NCBI GenBank assembly: GCA_947650365.1
Contig: OX393550.1
Location: 121,398,374-121,462,373 of the forward strand
Direction: 5' to 3'
DNA from: Chamaelirium japonicum
Taxonomy: Eukaryota; Streptophyta; Magnoliopsida; Liliales; Melanthiaceae
Length of the DNA: 64,000 nt
This document shows, one piece after another, positions 42,330-56,393 of this stretch (position 1 is its first letter; every line of letters begins with the position of its first letter). The position numbers and the translations under genes were made by a program. The notes beneath the pieces are model-generated. The model saw nothing but the letters and a program-made list of their open reading frames with translations. It was not told where the DNA came from and ran no database searches.

Positions 42330-43284
42330 GAATCCATTCTATTTCATTCGTCCGATCCATTCTAATTCATTCGCACGATCCATTCTAATTCATTCATACG
42401 ATCCATTCTAATTCATTCGTACGATCCATTCTAATTCATTCGTACGATCCTTTCTAATTCATTCGCACAATCTATTCTAATTCATTCGTACGATCCATTC
42501 TAATTCATTCGCACGATCCATTCTAATTCATTCATACGATCCATTCTATTTCATTCGTACGATCCATTCTTACTCATTCGTACGATCCATTCTAATTCAT
42601 TTGCACGAAGGTATCCATTCTAATTCATTCGTACTATCCATTCTAATTCCTTCGTACGATCCATTCTAATTCCTTCGTACGATCCATTCTATTTCATTCG
42701 TACGATCCATTCTAATTCATTCGTACGATCCATTCTAATTCCTTCGTATGATCCATTCTAATTCATTCGTACGGTATGATTCATTCTAATTCATTCGTAC
42801 GATTCATTCTAATTCAATCCATTCTAATTCATTCGTACGATCCATTCTAATTCATTCGTACGATCCATTCTAATTCATTCGTACGATTCATTCTAATTCA
42901 ATCCATTCTAATTCATTCGTACGATCCATTCTTACTCATTCGTACGATCCATTCTAATTCATTCGCACGAATGAATCCATTTTAATTCATTCGTATCATC
43001 CATTCTAATTCATTCGCATGAATGTATCCATTCTAATTCATTCGTACGATCCATTCTATCTCATTTGTACAATCCATTCTATTTCATTCGTACGATCCAT
43101 TCTAATTCATTCGCACGATCCATTCTAATTCATTCGCATGATCCTTTCTAATTCATTCGTACGATCGATTCTAATTCTTTCGTACGATCCATTCTAATTC
43201 ATTCGCACGAATGTATCCATTCTAATTCATTCGTACGATCCATTCTAATTCATTCGTACGATCCATTCTAATTCATTCGTACGA
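42330..43284 (+). repeat. satellite block P23
   Basis: About 41 units with the complete P11/P16 marker order (CGGTATGATTC near 42770, CTATCTCATTCG near 43056). It ends in a CGTACG-centred convergent switch. Confidence 0.88.
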
Positions 43285-43837
43285 ATGAATTAGAATGGAT
43301 CGTATGAATGAATTAGAATGGATCGTGCGAATGAATTAGAATGGATCGTACGAATGTATTAGAATAGATTGTGCGAATGAATTAGAATGGATCGTACGAA
43401 TGAATTAGAATGGATCGTATGAATGAATTAGAATGGATCGTACGAATGAATTAGAATGGATCGTACTAATGAATTAGAATAGATTGTGCGAATGAATTAG
43501 AATGGATCGGACGAATGAATTAGAAAGGATACATCCGTACAAATGAATTAGAATGGATCGAACGAATGAATTAGAATGGATACATTCGTACAAATGAATT
43601 AGAATGGATCGTACGAATGAATTAGAATGGATACATTCGTGCGAATGAATTAGAATGAATCGTACGAATGAATTAGAATGGATCGTATGAATGAATTAGA
43701 ATGGATCGTACTTATGAATTAGAATGGGTCGTTTGAGTGAATGCGAATGGATCGTGCGAATGAATTAGAATGGATTGTACGAATGAATTAGAATGGATCG
43801 TACGAATGAATTAGAATGGATACATTCGTGCGAATCC
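43285..43837 (-). repeat. satellite block M23
   Basis: About 24 units, including GGGTCGTTTGAGTG near 43729 in the pre-D1 run. It closes in D1, direct form. Confidence 0.87.
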
Positions 43838-44543
43838 ATTCTATTTCATTCGTACGATCCATTCTAATTCATTCGCACGATCCATTCTAATTCATTCGTA
43901 CGATCCATTCTAATTCATTCGTACGATCCATTCTAATTCATTCGTACGATCCATTCTAATTCCTTCGTATTATCCATTCTAATTCATTCGTACGGTATGA
44001 TTCATTCTAATTCATTCGTACGATTCATTCTAATTCAATCCATTCTAATTCATTCGTACGATCCATTCTAATTCATTCGTACGATTCATTCTAATTCTAA
44101 TTCATTAGTATGATCCATTCTAATTCCTTCGTACGATCCATTCTAATTCATTCGTACGATCCATTCTAATTCATTCGCATGATCCATTCTAATTCATTCG
44201 TACGATCCATTCTATTTCATTCATACGATCCATTCTAATTCATTCATACGATCTATTCTAATTCTTTCGCACGAATGTATCCATTCTAATTCATTCGTAC
44301 GATCCATTCTAATTCATTCGCACGATCCATTCTAATTCATTCATACAATCCATTCTAATTCTTTTGCACGAATGTATCCATTCTAATTCATTCGTTCGAT
44401 CCATTCTAATTCATTCGTACGATCCATTCTAATTCATTTGCACGATCCATTCTAATTCATGCATACGATCCAATCTAATTCATTCATACGATCCATTCTA
44501 ATTCATTCGCACGAATGTATTCATTCTAATTCATTCGTACATG
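43838..44543 (+). repeat. satellite block P24
   Basis: About 31 units. CGGTATGATTC (about 43993) is followed from about 44248 by the segment that also ends P9 and P12, up to the ACATGT convergent junction. Confidence 0.87.
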
Positions 44544-47066
44544 TATGAATAGATCGTACGAATGAATTAGAATGGATCGTACGAATGAATTAGAATGGAT
44601 CGTACGAATGAATTAGGATGGATCGTATGAATGAATTAGAATAGATTGTGCGAATAAATTAGAATGGATCGTACGAATGAATTAGAATGGATACATTCAT
44701 GCGAATGAAATAGAATGGATCGTATGAATGAATTAGAATGGATCGTATGAATGAATTAGAATGGATCGTGCGAATGAATTAGAATGGATCGTACGAATGA
44801 ATTAGAATAGATTGTGCGAATGAATTAGAATGGATCGCACGAATGAATTAGAATGGATCGTACGAATGAATTAGAATGGATTGTATGAATGAATTAGAAT
44901 AGATCGTATGAATAAATTAGAATGGATCTTACGAATGAATTAGAATGGAACGTACGAATGAATTAGAATGGATCGTACGAATGAATTAGAATGGATACAT
45001 TCGTGCAAATGAATTAGAATGGATACATTCATGGGAATGAATTAGACTGGATCGTACAAAGGAATTAGAATGGATCATACGAATGAAATATAATGGGTCG
45101 TACAAAGGAATTAGAATGGATCGTACACAGGAATTAGAATGGTTTGTACGAAGGAATTAGAATGGATCGTACGAATGAATTAGAATGGATACATTCGTGC
45201 GAATGAATTAGAATGGATCGTACGAATGAGTAAGAATGGATCGTACGAATGAAATAGAATGGATCGTACGGATGAATTAGAATGGATCGTGCGAATGAAT
45301 TAGAATGGATCATACGAATGAGTAAGAATGGATCGTACGAATGAAATAGAATGGATCGTACGGATGAATTAGAATGGATCGTCCGAATGAATTAGAATGG
45401 ATCGTGCGAATGAGTAAGAATGGATCTTATGAATGAATTAGAATGGATCGTGCGAATAAATTAGAATGGATCGAACGAATGAATTAGAATGGATCATACG
45501 AATGAATTAGAATGGATCGTACGAATGAATTAGAATGGATCGTACGAATAAATTAGAATGGATCGTGCGAATGAATTAGAATGGATTATATGAATGAAAT
45601 AGAATGGATCATACGAATGAAATAGAATGGATCGTACGAAAGAATTAGAATGGATCGTATGAATGAATTAGAGTGGATACATTCGTGCGAATGAATTCGA
45701 ATAGATCGTGCGAATGAATTAGAATGGATTGTACGAATGAATTAGAATGGATCGTACGAATGAAATAGAATGGATCGTACGAATGAATTAGAACGGATAC
45801 ATTCGTGCAAAAGAAATAGAATGGATTGTATGAATGAATTAGAATGGATCATACGAATGAATTAAAATGGATACATTCGTGCGAATGAATTAGAATGGAT
45901 CGTGCGAATGAATTAGAATGGATCGTACGAATGAATTAGAATGGATACATTCGTGCAAAAGAATTAGAATGGATTGTACGAATGAATTAGAATGGATCGT
46001 ATGAATGAATTAGAATGGATCGTTTGAATGAATTAGAATGGATCGTATTAATGAATTAGAATGGATCGTACGAATGAATTTGAATGGATCGTACGAATGA
46101 ATTAGAATAGATTGTGCGAATGAATCAGAATAGATCGTACGAATGAATTAGAATGGATCGTACGAATGAATTAGAATGGATCGTACGAATAAATTAGAAT
46201 GGATTTTATGAATGAATTAGAATGGATCGTGCGAATGAATTATAATGGATCGTACGAATGAATTAGAATGGATCGTACGAATGAATTAGAATGGATTGAA
46301 TTAGAATGAATCGTACGAACGAATTAGAATGAATCATACCGTACGAATGAATTAGAATGGATCATACGAAGGAATTAGAATGGATCGTGCGAATAAATTA
46401 GAATAGATCGTATGAATGAATTAGAATAGATTGTGCGAATGAATTAGAATGGATCGTACGAATGAATTAAAATGGATACATTCGTGCGAATGAATTAGAA
46501 TGGATCGTATGAATGAATTAGAATCGATCGTACGAATGAATTAGAATGGATCATGCGAATGAATTAGAATAGATACATTCGTGCGAATGAATTAGAATGG
46601 ATCATACGAATGAATTAGAATGGATCGTGCGAATGAATTAGAATGGATCGTGCGAATGAATTAGAATGGATCGTGCGAATGAATTAGAATGGATCGTACG
46701 AATGAATTAGAATGGATCGTACATATGAATTAGAATGGATCGTTCGAATGAATTAGAATAGATTGTGTGAATGAATTAGAATGGATACCTTCGTGCAAAT
46801 GAATTAGAATGGATCGTACGAATGAGTAAGAATGGATCGTACGAATGAAATAGAATGGATCGTATGAATGAATTAGAATGGATCGTGCGAATGAATTAGA
46901 ATGGATCGTACGAATGAATTAGAATACATTGTGCGAATGAATTAGAATGGATCGTATGAATGAATTAGAATGGATCGTACGAATGCATTAGAATGGATCG
47001 TATGAATAAATTAGAATGGATCGTGCGAATGAATTAGAATGGATCGTACGAATGAAATAGAATGGA
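44544..47066 (-). repeat. satellite block M24
   Basis: About 110 units. The stretch 45185-45690 recurs in order at 48645-49085 (GTACGGATGAATTAG, GAATAAATTAG, GGATCGAACGAATG, then GAGTGGATACATT). GAATCATACCG is near 46333. It closes in D1, complement form. Confidence 0.87.
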
Positions 47067-48049
47067 TTCGCATGAATGTATCTATTCTAATTCATTCGTA
47101 CGATCCATTCTAATTCATTCGTACAATCCATTCTAATTCATTCGCACGCTCCATTCTTACTCATTCGTACGATCCATTCTAATTCATTCGCACGATCCAT
47201 TCTAATTCATTAATACGATCCATTCTAATTCATTCGCACGATCCATTCTAATTCATTCACACTCATACGATCCATTCTAATTCATTCGCACGAATGTATC
47301 CTTTCTAATTCATACGTACGATACATTCTAATTCATTCGCACTATCTATTCTAATTCATTCGAACGATCCATTCTAAGTCATTCGTACGATCCATTCTAA
47401 TTCATTCGTACGATCCATTCTAATTCATTCGCACGATCCATTCTAATTCATTAATACGATCCAATCTAATTCATTCATACGATCCATTCTAATTCATTCG
47501 TACGATCCATTCTAATTCATTTGCACGATCCATTCTAATTCATTCGCACGATCCATTCTAATTCATTTGTACGAATGTAGCCACTCTAATTCATTCATAC
47601 GATCCATTCTAATTCATTCGCACGAATGTATCCATTCCAATTCATTCGTACGATCCATTCTATTTCATTCGTACGATCCATTCTAATTCATTCGATCCAT
47701 TCTAATTCATTCGTACAATCCATTCTAATTCATTCGCACGATCCGTTCGCATTCACTCAAACGATCCATTCTAATTCATTCATATGATCCATTCTAATTC
47801 ATTCGCACGAATGTATCCATTCTAATTCATTCGTATGATCCATTCTAATTCATTCGTACGATCCATTCTAATTCATTCGCACAATCTATTCTAATTCATT
47901 CGTACGATCAATTCTAATTCATTAGTAGGATCCATTCTAATTCCTTCGTACGATCCATTCTAATTCCTTCGTACGATCCATTCTAATTCATTCGTCTGAT
48001 CCATTCTACTTCATTCATATGATCCATTCTAATTCATTTGTATTAATGA
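47067..48049 (+). repeat. satellite block P25
   Basis: About 42 units with CACACTCATACG (47262) and the CATTCGCATTCACTC pair (near 47747). It ends at CATTTGTATTAATGAATTTG. Confidence 0.86.
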
Positions 48050-51000
48050 ATTTGAATGGATCGTATGAATGAATTAGATTGGATCGTATGAATGAATTAG
48101 AATGGATCGTACGAATGAAATAGAATGGATTGTATGAATGAATTAGAATGGATCGTACGTATGAATTAGAATGGATCGTGCGAATGAATTAGAATGGATC
48201 GTATGAATGAATTAGAGTAGATACATTCGTACGAAGGAATTAGAATGGATCGTACGAATGAATTAGAATGGATCGTACGAATGAATTAGAATGGATCGTA
48301 TGAATGAATTAGAATGGATCGTGCGAATGAATTAGAATGGATCGTACGAATGAATTAGAATGGATCGAACGAATGAATTAGAATGGATACATTCGTGCAA
48401 AAGAATTAGAATGGATTGTATGAATGAATTAGAATGGATCGTGCGAATGAATTAGAATGGACCGTACGAATGAATTAAAATGGATACATTCGTGCGAATG
48501 AATTAGAATGGATCATACGAATGAATTAGAGTTGATACATTCGTGTGAATGAATTAAAATGGATAATACGAATGAGTAAGAATGGATCGTAGAATTAGAA
48601 TGGATCGTATGAATGAATTAGAATGGATCGTACGAATGGATACATTCGTGCGAATGAATTAGAATGGATCGTACGAATGAGTAAGAATGGATCGTACGAA
48701 TGAAATAGAATGGATCGTACGGATGAATTAGAATGGATCGTGTGAATGAATTAGAATGGATCGCACGAATGAGTAAGAATGGATCGTATGAATGAATTAG
48801 AATGGATCGTGCGAATGAATTAGAATGGATCGTACGAATAAGTAAGAATGGATCGTATGAATGAATTAGAATGGATCGTGCGAATAAATTAGAATGGATC
48901 GAACGAATGAATTAGAATGGATCATACGAATGAATTAGAATGGATCGTATGAATGAACTAGAATGGATCGTGCGAATGAATTAGAATGGATTATATGAAT
49001 GAAATAGAATGGATCATACGAATGAAATAGAATAGATCGTACGAAGGAATTAGAATGGATCGTATGAATGAATTAGAGTGGATACATTGAATGAATTAGA
49101 GTGGATACATTCGTACAAATGAATTAGAATGGATCGTACGAATGAATTAGAATGGATACATTCGTGCGAATGAATTAGAATGGATCATATGAATGAAATA
49201 GAATGGATTGTACGAATGAGATAGAATGGATCGTACGAATGAATTAGAATGGATACATTCATGCGAATGAATTAGAATGGATCATACGAATGAATTAGAA
49301 TGGATTCATTCGTGCGAATAAATTAGAATGGATCGTACGAATGAGTAAGAATGGATCGTACGAATGAATTAGAATGGATTGAATTAGAATGAATCGTACG
49401 AATGAATTAGAATGGATCGTACGAATGAATTAGAATGGATCGTATTAATGAATTAGAATGGATCGTGCGAATGAATTAGAATGGATCGTAAGAATGAGTA
49501 AGAATGGATCGTGCGAATGAATTAGAATGGATCATATGAAAGAATTAGAATGGATTGTATGAATGAATTAGAATGGATCGTGCAAATGAATTAGAATGGA
49601 TACATTCGTGCAAATGAATTAGAATGGATCGTATGAATGAATTAGATTGGATAGTATGAATGAATTAGAATGGATCGTGCGAATGAATTAGAATGGATCG
49701 TACGATTGAATTAGAATGGATCGTACGAATGAATTAGAATGGATCGTACGAATGAATTAGAATGGATCGTATGAATTAGAATGGATCGTACGAAGAAATT
49801 AGAATGGATCGTATGAATGAATTAGATTGGATCGTATTAATGAATTTGAATGGATCGTATGAATGAATTAGATTGGATCGTATGATCGAATTAGAATGGA
49901 TCTTGCGAATGAATTAGAATGGATCGTGCGAATGAATTAGAATGGATCGTACGAATGAATTAGAATGGATCGTACGAAGGAATTAGAATGGATCGTATGA
50001 ATGAATTAGAATAGATCGTACGAATGAATTAGAATGGATACGAATGGATCGTACGAATGAGTAAGAATGGATCGTACGAATGAAATAGAATGGATCGTAC
50101 GAATGAATTAGAATGGATTGAATTAGAATGAATCGTACGAATGAATTAGAATGGATCGTACAAATGAATTAGAATAGATCGTACGAATGAATTAGAATGG
50201 ATCGTTCAAATAAATTAGGATGGATAGTACGAATGAATTAGAATGGATACCTTCGTGCAAATGAATTAGAATGGATCGTACGAATGAGTAAGAATGGATC
50301 GTACGAATGAAATAGAATGGATCGTATGAATGAATTAGAATGGATCGTGCGAATGAATTAAAATGGATCGTACGAATGAATTAGAATAGACTGTGCGAAT
50401 GAATTAGAATGGATCGTACGAATGAATTAGAATGGATCGTACGAATGAATTAGAATGGATCGTATGAATGAATTAGAATGGATCGTGCGAATGAATTAGA
50501 ATGGATCGTACAAATGAAATTAGAATGGATCATATGAATGAATTAGAATGGATCGTGCGAATAAATTAGAATGGATCGTATGAATGAATTAGAATAGATT
50601 GTGCGAATGAAATAGAATGGATTGTACGAATGAGATAGAATGGATCATGCGAATGAATTAGAATGGATCGTGCGAATGAATTAGAATGGATCATACGAAT
50701 GAAATAGAATGGATTGTACGAATGAGATAGAATGGATCGTACGAATGAATTAGAATGGATACATTCATGCGAATGAATTAGAATGGATCATACGAATGAA
50801 TTAGAATGGATTCATTCGTGCGAATGAATTAGAATGGATCGTTCGAATGAGTAAGAATGGATCATACGAATGAATTAGAATGGATTGAATTAGAATGAAT
50901 TATACGAATGAATTAGAATGGATCGTACGAATGAATTAGAATAGATTGTGCGAATGAATTAGAATGGATCGTACGAATGAATTGGAATGGATACATTCAT

Positions 51001-51314
51001 GCGAATGAATTAGAATGGATCGTATGAATGAATTAGAGTGGATACATTCGTACAAATGAATTAGAATGGATCGTACGAATGAATTAGAATGGATACATTC
51101 GTGCGAATGAATTAGAATGGATCATATGAATGAATTAGAATGGATCGTTTGAGCGAATTAGAATAGATTGTGCGAATGAATTAGAATGGATCATACGAAT
51201 GAATTAGAATGGATCATGCGAATAAATTAGAATGGATCGTATGAATGAATTAGAATGGATCGTGCGAATGAATTAGAATATAGATCGTACGAATGAATTA
51301 GAATGGATCGTACG
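48050..51314 (-). repeat. satellite block M25
   Basis: About 141 units. The left edge of the 5,079-bp duplication lies inside it at about 49330 and coincides with no orientation switch. It closes in D3. Confidence 0.87.
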
Positions 51315-52100
51315 AATGAATTCGAATGTATCCTTTCTAATTCATTCGTACGATCCATTCTAATTCATTCGTACGATCCATTCTAATTCATTCGTACGAT
51401 CCATTCTAATTCATTCGCACGATCCATTCTAATTCATTCGCACAATCCATTCTAATTCATTCATACAATTCATTCTAATTCTTTTGCACGAATGTATCCA
51501 TTCTAATTCATTCGTACGATCTATTCTAATTCATTCGTACGATCCATTCTAATTCATTCGCACAATCCATTCTAATTCATTCACACTCATACGATCCATT
51601 CTAATTCATTCGCAGGAATGTATCCTTTCTAATTCATTCGTACGATCCATTCTAATTCATTCGCAAAATCTATTCTAATTCATTCGAACGATCCATTCTT
51701 AGTCATTCGTAGGATCCATTCTAATTCATTCGTACGATCCATTCTAATTCATTCGCACGATCCATTCTATTTCATTCGTACGATCCATTCTAATTCATTC
51801 GCACGAATGTATCCATTCCAATTCATTCGTACGATCCATTCTAATTCATTCGCACAATCTATTCTAATTCATTCGTACGATCAATTCTAATTCATTCGCA
51901 CGTATCCATTCTAATTCATTCATACGATCCATTCTATTTCATTCGTACGATCCATTCTTACTCATTCGTACGATCCATTCTAATTCATTCGTACGATCCA
52001 TTCTAATTTATTCGTACGATCCATTCTAATTCATTCGCACAATCTATACATTCCATTCTAATTCATTCGTAAGATCCTTTCTAATTCATTCGCACGATCG
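51315..52100 (+). repeat. satellite block P26 (repeated as P30, 56394-57179)
   Basis: About 34 units with CACACTCATACG (51570/56649) and an incomplete unit GCACGTATCC (51898/56977). It ends at GCACGATCGTATGAATG, a convergent join around GATC. Confidence 0.86.
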
Positions 52101-52285
52101 TATGAATGAATTAGAGTTGATACATTCGTGTGAATGAATTAAAATGGATAATACGAATGAGTAAGAATGGATCATAGAATTAGAATGGATCGTATGAATG
52201 AATTTGAATGGATACATACGAATGAATTAGAATGGATCGTATGAATGAATTAGAATGGATCGTGCGAATGAATTAGAATGGATCT
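52101..52285 (-). repeat. satellite block M26 (repeated as M30, 57180-57364)
   Basis: About eight units; the same order as 14940-15237 (GAGTTGATACATTCGTGTG, AAAATGGATAATACG, GGATACATACG). It closes in D2. Confidence 0.85.
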
Positions 52286-52393
52286 GGATCGTGTATCCAT
52301 TCTAATTCATTCGTACGGCCTATTCTAATTCATTCGCACGATCCATTTTAATTCATTCGTACGATCTATTCTAATCCATTCTACATTCTAAAG
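52286..52393 (+). repeat. satellite block P27 (repeated as P31, 57365-57472)
   Basis: About four units between D2 and an irregular convergent join (CATTCTACATTCTAAAGG). Confidence 0.83.
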
Positions 52394-52676
52394 GATCGTA
52401 CGAATGAATTAGAATGGATCGTATGAATGAATTAGATTGGATCGTATGAATGAATTAGAATGGATTATACGAATGAAATAGAATAGATCGTACGAATGAA
52501 TTAGAATGGATCGTACGAATGAATTAGAATGGATCGTATGAATGAATTAGATTGGATCGTATGAATGAATTAGAATGGATTGTACGAATGAAATAGAATA
52601 GATCGTACGAATGAATTAGAATGGATCGTGCGAATGAATTAGAATGGGTCGTACGAATGAATTAGAATGGATACAC
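52394..52676 (-). repeat. satellite block M27 (repeated as M31, 57473-57755)
   Basis: About 12 units; the order matches 19970-20172. It closes in a second D2 in opposite orientation, so 52286-52676 is bounded by inverted D2 copies. Confidence 0.85.
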
Positions 52677-53199
52677 GATCCAGATCCATTCTAATTCATT
52701 CGCACAATCTATTCTAATTCATTCGTAGGATCCATTCTAATTCATTACTACGATCCATTCTAATTCATTCGTACGATCCATTCTAATTCATTCGCACGAT
52801 CCATTCTAATTCATTCATACGATCCATTCTATTTCATTCTACGATCCATTCTTACTCATTCGTACGATCCATTCTAATTCATTTGCACGAAGGTATCCAT
52901 TCTAATTCATTCGTACTATCCATTCTAATTCATTCGTACTATCCATTCTAATTCCTTCGTACGATCCATTCTAATTCCTTCGTACGATCCATTCTAATTC
53001 ATTCGTACGATCCATTCTAATTCATTCGTACGATCCATTCTAATTCATTTGTTCGATCCATTCTAATTCATTCGTACGATCCATTCTAATTCATTCGCAC
53101 GATCCATTCTAATTCATGCATACGATCCAATCTAATTCATTCATACGATCCATTCTAATTCATTCGCATGAATGTATCCATTCTAATTCATTCGTACAT
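52677..53199 (+). repeat. satellite block P28 (repeated as P32, 57756-58278)
   Basis: About 22 units beginning with the D2 follow-on (CGTAGGATCC, ATTACTACG). It ends in the ACATGT junction (53198/58277). Confidence 0.87.
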
Positions 53200-53805
53200 G
53201 TATGAATGAATTAGAATGGATCGTACGAATGAATTAGAATGGATCGTATGAATGAATTAGAATGGATCGTGCGAATGAATTAGAATGGATCGTATGAATG
53301 AATTAGAATGGATCGTATGAGTGAATTAGAATGGATACGAAGGAATTAGAATGGATCGTACGAAGGAATTAGAATGGAGAATGGATCGTGCGAATGAATT
53401 AGAATGGATCATACGAAGGAATTAGAATGGATCGTACGAATGAATTAGAATGGATCGTACGAATGAATTAGAATGGATCGTACGAAGGAATTAGAATGGA
53501 TCGTACGAAGGAATTAGAATGGATAGTAAGAATGAATTAGAATGGATACCTTCGTGCAAATGAATTAGAATGGATCGTACGAATGAGTAAGAATGGATCG
53601 TACGAATGAAATAGAATGGATCGTATGAATGAATTAGAATGGATCGTGCGAATGAATTAGAATGGATCGTACGAATGAATTAGAATAGATTGTGTGAATG
53701 AATTAGAATGGATCGTACGAATGAATTAGAATGGATCGTACGAATGAATTAGAATGGATCGTGCGAATGAATTAGAATGGATCGTACGAATAAAATAGAA
53801 TGGAT
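53200..53805 (-). repeat. satellite block M28 (repeated as M32, 58279-58884)
   Basis: About 26 units. The start of the 1-kb unit (GGATACGAAGGAATTAG, AATGGAGAATGG) appears at about 53335/58414 but diverts after about 70 bp. It closes in D1, complement form. Confidence 0.87.
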
Positions 53806-54361
53806 TCGCACGAATGTATCCATTCTAATTCATTCGTACGATCCATTCTAATTCATTCGTACAATCCATTCTAATTCATTCGCACGATCCATTCGCATTC
53901 ACTCAAACGATCTATTCTAATTCATTCATATGATCCATTCTAATTCATTCGTACGATCCATTCTAATTCATTCGTACGATCCATTCTAATTCATTCGCAC
54001 AATCTATTCTAATTCATTCGTACGATCCATTCTAATTCATTCGCACGATCCATTCTAATTCATTCATACGATCCATTCTATTTCATTCTAATTCATTCGT
54101 ACGATCTATTCTATTTCATTCGTACAATCCATTCTAATTCATTCATACGATCCAATCTAATTCATTCGTACGATCCATTCTAATTCATTCGTACGATTCA
54201 TTCTAATTCAATCCATTCTAATTCATTCGTACGATCCATTCTTACTCATTCGTACGATCCAAATTCATTTATCCGTACGATCTATTCTATTTCATTCGTA
54301 CGATCCATTCTTATCGCACGATCCATTCTAATTCATTCGCACGATCCATTCTCCATTCTAA
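53806..54361 (+). repeat. satellite block P29 (repeated as P33, 58885-59440)
   Basis: About 23 units with the GATCCAAATTCATTTATCC and CATTCTTATCGCACG irregular units also seen in P3 (5398-5470). It ends convergently at TCTCCATTCTAATGG. Confidence 0.86.
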
Positions 54362-56393
54362 TGGATCGTACGAATGAATTAGAATGGATCGTATGAATGA
54401 ATTAGATTGGATCGTACGAATGAGTAAGAATGGATCGTACGAATGAATTAGAATGGATTGAATTAGAATGAATCGTACGAATGAATTAGAATGGATCGTA
54501 CGAATGAATTAGAATGGATCGTATTAATGAATTAGAATGGATCGTGCGAATGAATTAGAATGGATCGTAAGAATGAGTAAGAATGGATCGTGCGAATGAA
54601 TTAGAATGGATCATATGAAAGAATTAGAATGGATTGTATGAATGAATTAGAATGGATCGTGCGAATGAATTAGAATGGATACATTCGTGCAAATGAATTA
54701 GAATGGATCGTATGAATGAATTAGATTGGATAATATGAATGAATTAGAATGGATCGTGCGAATGAATTAGAATGGATCGTACGATTGAATTAGAATGGAT
54801 CGTACGAATGAATTAGAATGGATCGTACGAATGAATTAGAATGGATCGTATGAATTAGAATGGATCGTACGAAGAAATTAGAATGGATCGTATGAATGAA
54901 TTAGATTGGATCGTATTAATGAATTTGAATGGATCGTATGAATGAATTAGATTGGATCGTATGATCGAATTAGAATGGATCTTGCGAATGAATTAGAATG
55001 GATCGTGCGAATGAATTAGAATGGATCGTACGAATGAATTAGAATGGATCGTACGAAGGAATTAGAATGGATCGTACGAATGAATTAGAATAGATCGTAC
55101 GAATGAATTAGAATGGATACGAATGGATCGTACGAATGAGTAAGAATGGATCGTACGAATGAAATAGAATGGATCGTACGAATGAATTAGAATGGATTGA
55201 ATTAGAATGAATCGTACGAATGAATTAGAATGGATCGTACAAATGAATTAGAATAGATCGTACGAATGAATTAGAATGGATCGTTCAAATAAATTAGGAT
55301 GGATAGTACGAATGAATTAGAATGGATACCTTCGTGCAAATGAATTAGAATGGATCGTACGAATGAGTAAGAATGGATCGTACGAATGAAATAGAATGGA
55401 TCGTATGAATGAATTAGAATGGATCGTGCGAATGAATTAAAATGGATCGTACGAATGAATTAGAATAGACTGTGCGAATGAATTAGAATGGATCGTACGA
55501 ATGAATTAGAATGGATCGTACGAATGAATTAGAATGGATCGTATGAATGAATTAGAATGGATCGTGCGAATGAATTAGAATGGATCGTACAAATGAAATT
55601 AGAATGGATCATATGAATGAATTAGAATGGATCGTGCGAATAAATTAGAATGGATCGTATGAATGAATTAGAATAGATTGTGCGAATGAAATAGAATGGA
55701 TTGTACGAATGAGATAGAATGGATCATGCGAATGAATTAGAATGGATCGTGCGAATGAATTAGAATGGATCATACGAATGAAATAGAATGGATTGTACGA
55801 ATGAGATAGAATGGATCGTACGAATGAATTAGAATGGATACATTCATGCGAATGAATTAGAATGGATCATACGAATGAATTAGAATGGATTCATTCGTGC
55901 GAATGAATTAGAATGGATCGTTCGAATGAGTAAGAATGGATCATACGAATGAATTAGAATGGATTGAATTAGAATGAATTATACGAATGAATTAGAATGG
56001 ATCGTACGAATGAATTAGAATAGATTGTGCGAATGAATTAGAATGGATCGTACGAATGAATTGGAATGGATACATTCATGCGAATGAATTAGAATGGATC
56101 GTATGAATGAATTAGAGTGGATACATTCGTACAAATGAATTAGAATGGATCGTACGAATGAATTAGAATGGATACATTCGTGCGAATGAATTAGAATGGA
56201 TCATATGAATGAATTAGAATGGATCGTTTGAGCGAATTAGAATAGATTGTGCGAATGAATTAGAATGGATCATACGAATGAATTAGAATGGATCATGCGA
56301 ATAAATTAGAATGGATCGTATGAATGAATTAGAATGGATCGTGCGAATGAATTAGAATATAGATCGTACGAATGAATTAGAATGGATCGTACG
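54362..56393 (-). repeat. satellite block M29, spanning the duplication joint
   Basis: About 88 units. The joint between the two 5,079-bp copies (54408/54409) falls inside it with no change of phase or orientation. It closes in D3. Confidence 0.87.

Larger units (their letters stand above)
49330..54408. repeat. 5,079-bp tandem segmental duplication, copy 1
   Basis: Landmarks GATCGTACGAATGAG (49331), TATGATCGAA (49881), TATACGAATG (50901), GATCTGGATC (52281) and ATACACGATC (52671) each recur exactly 5,079 bp downstream. The copy contains blocks from within M25 to the start of M29: two D2, one D3, one D1 and one ACATGT switch. Aligned by eye, the copies differ at 49584, 49654, 49998, 52050 and 53792, all transitions, three of them at CpG sites. 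This is a very recent duplication, or possibly an assembly artefact. Confidence 0.93.
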
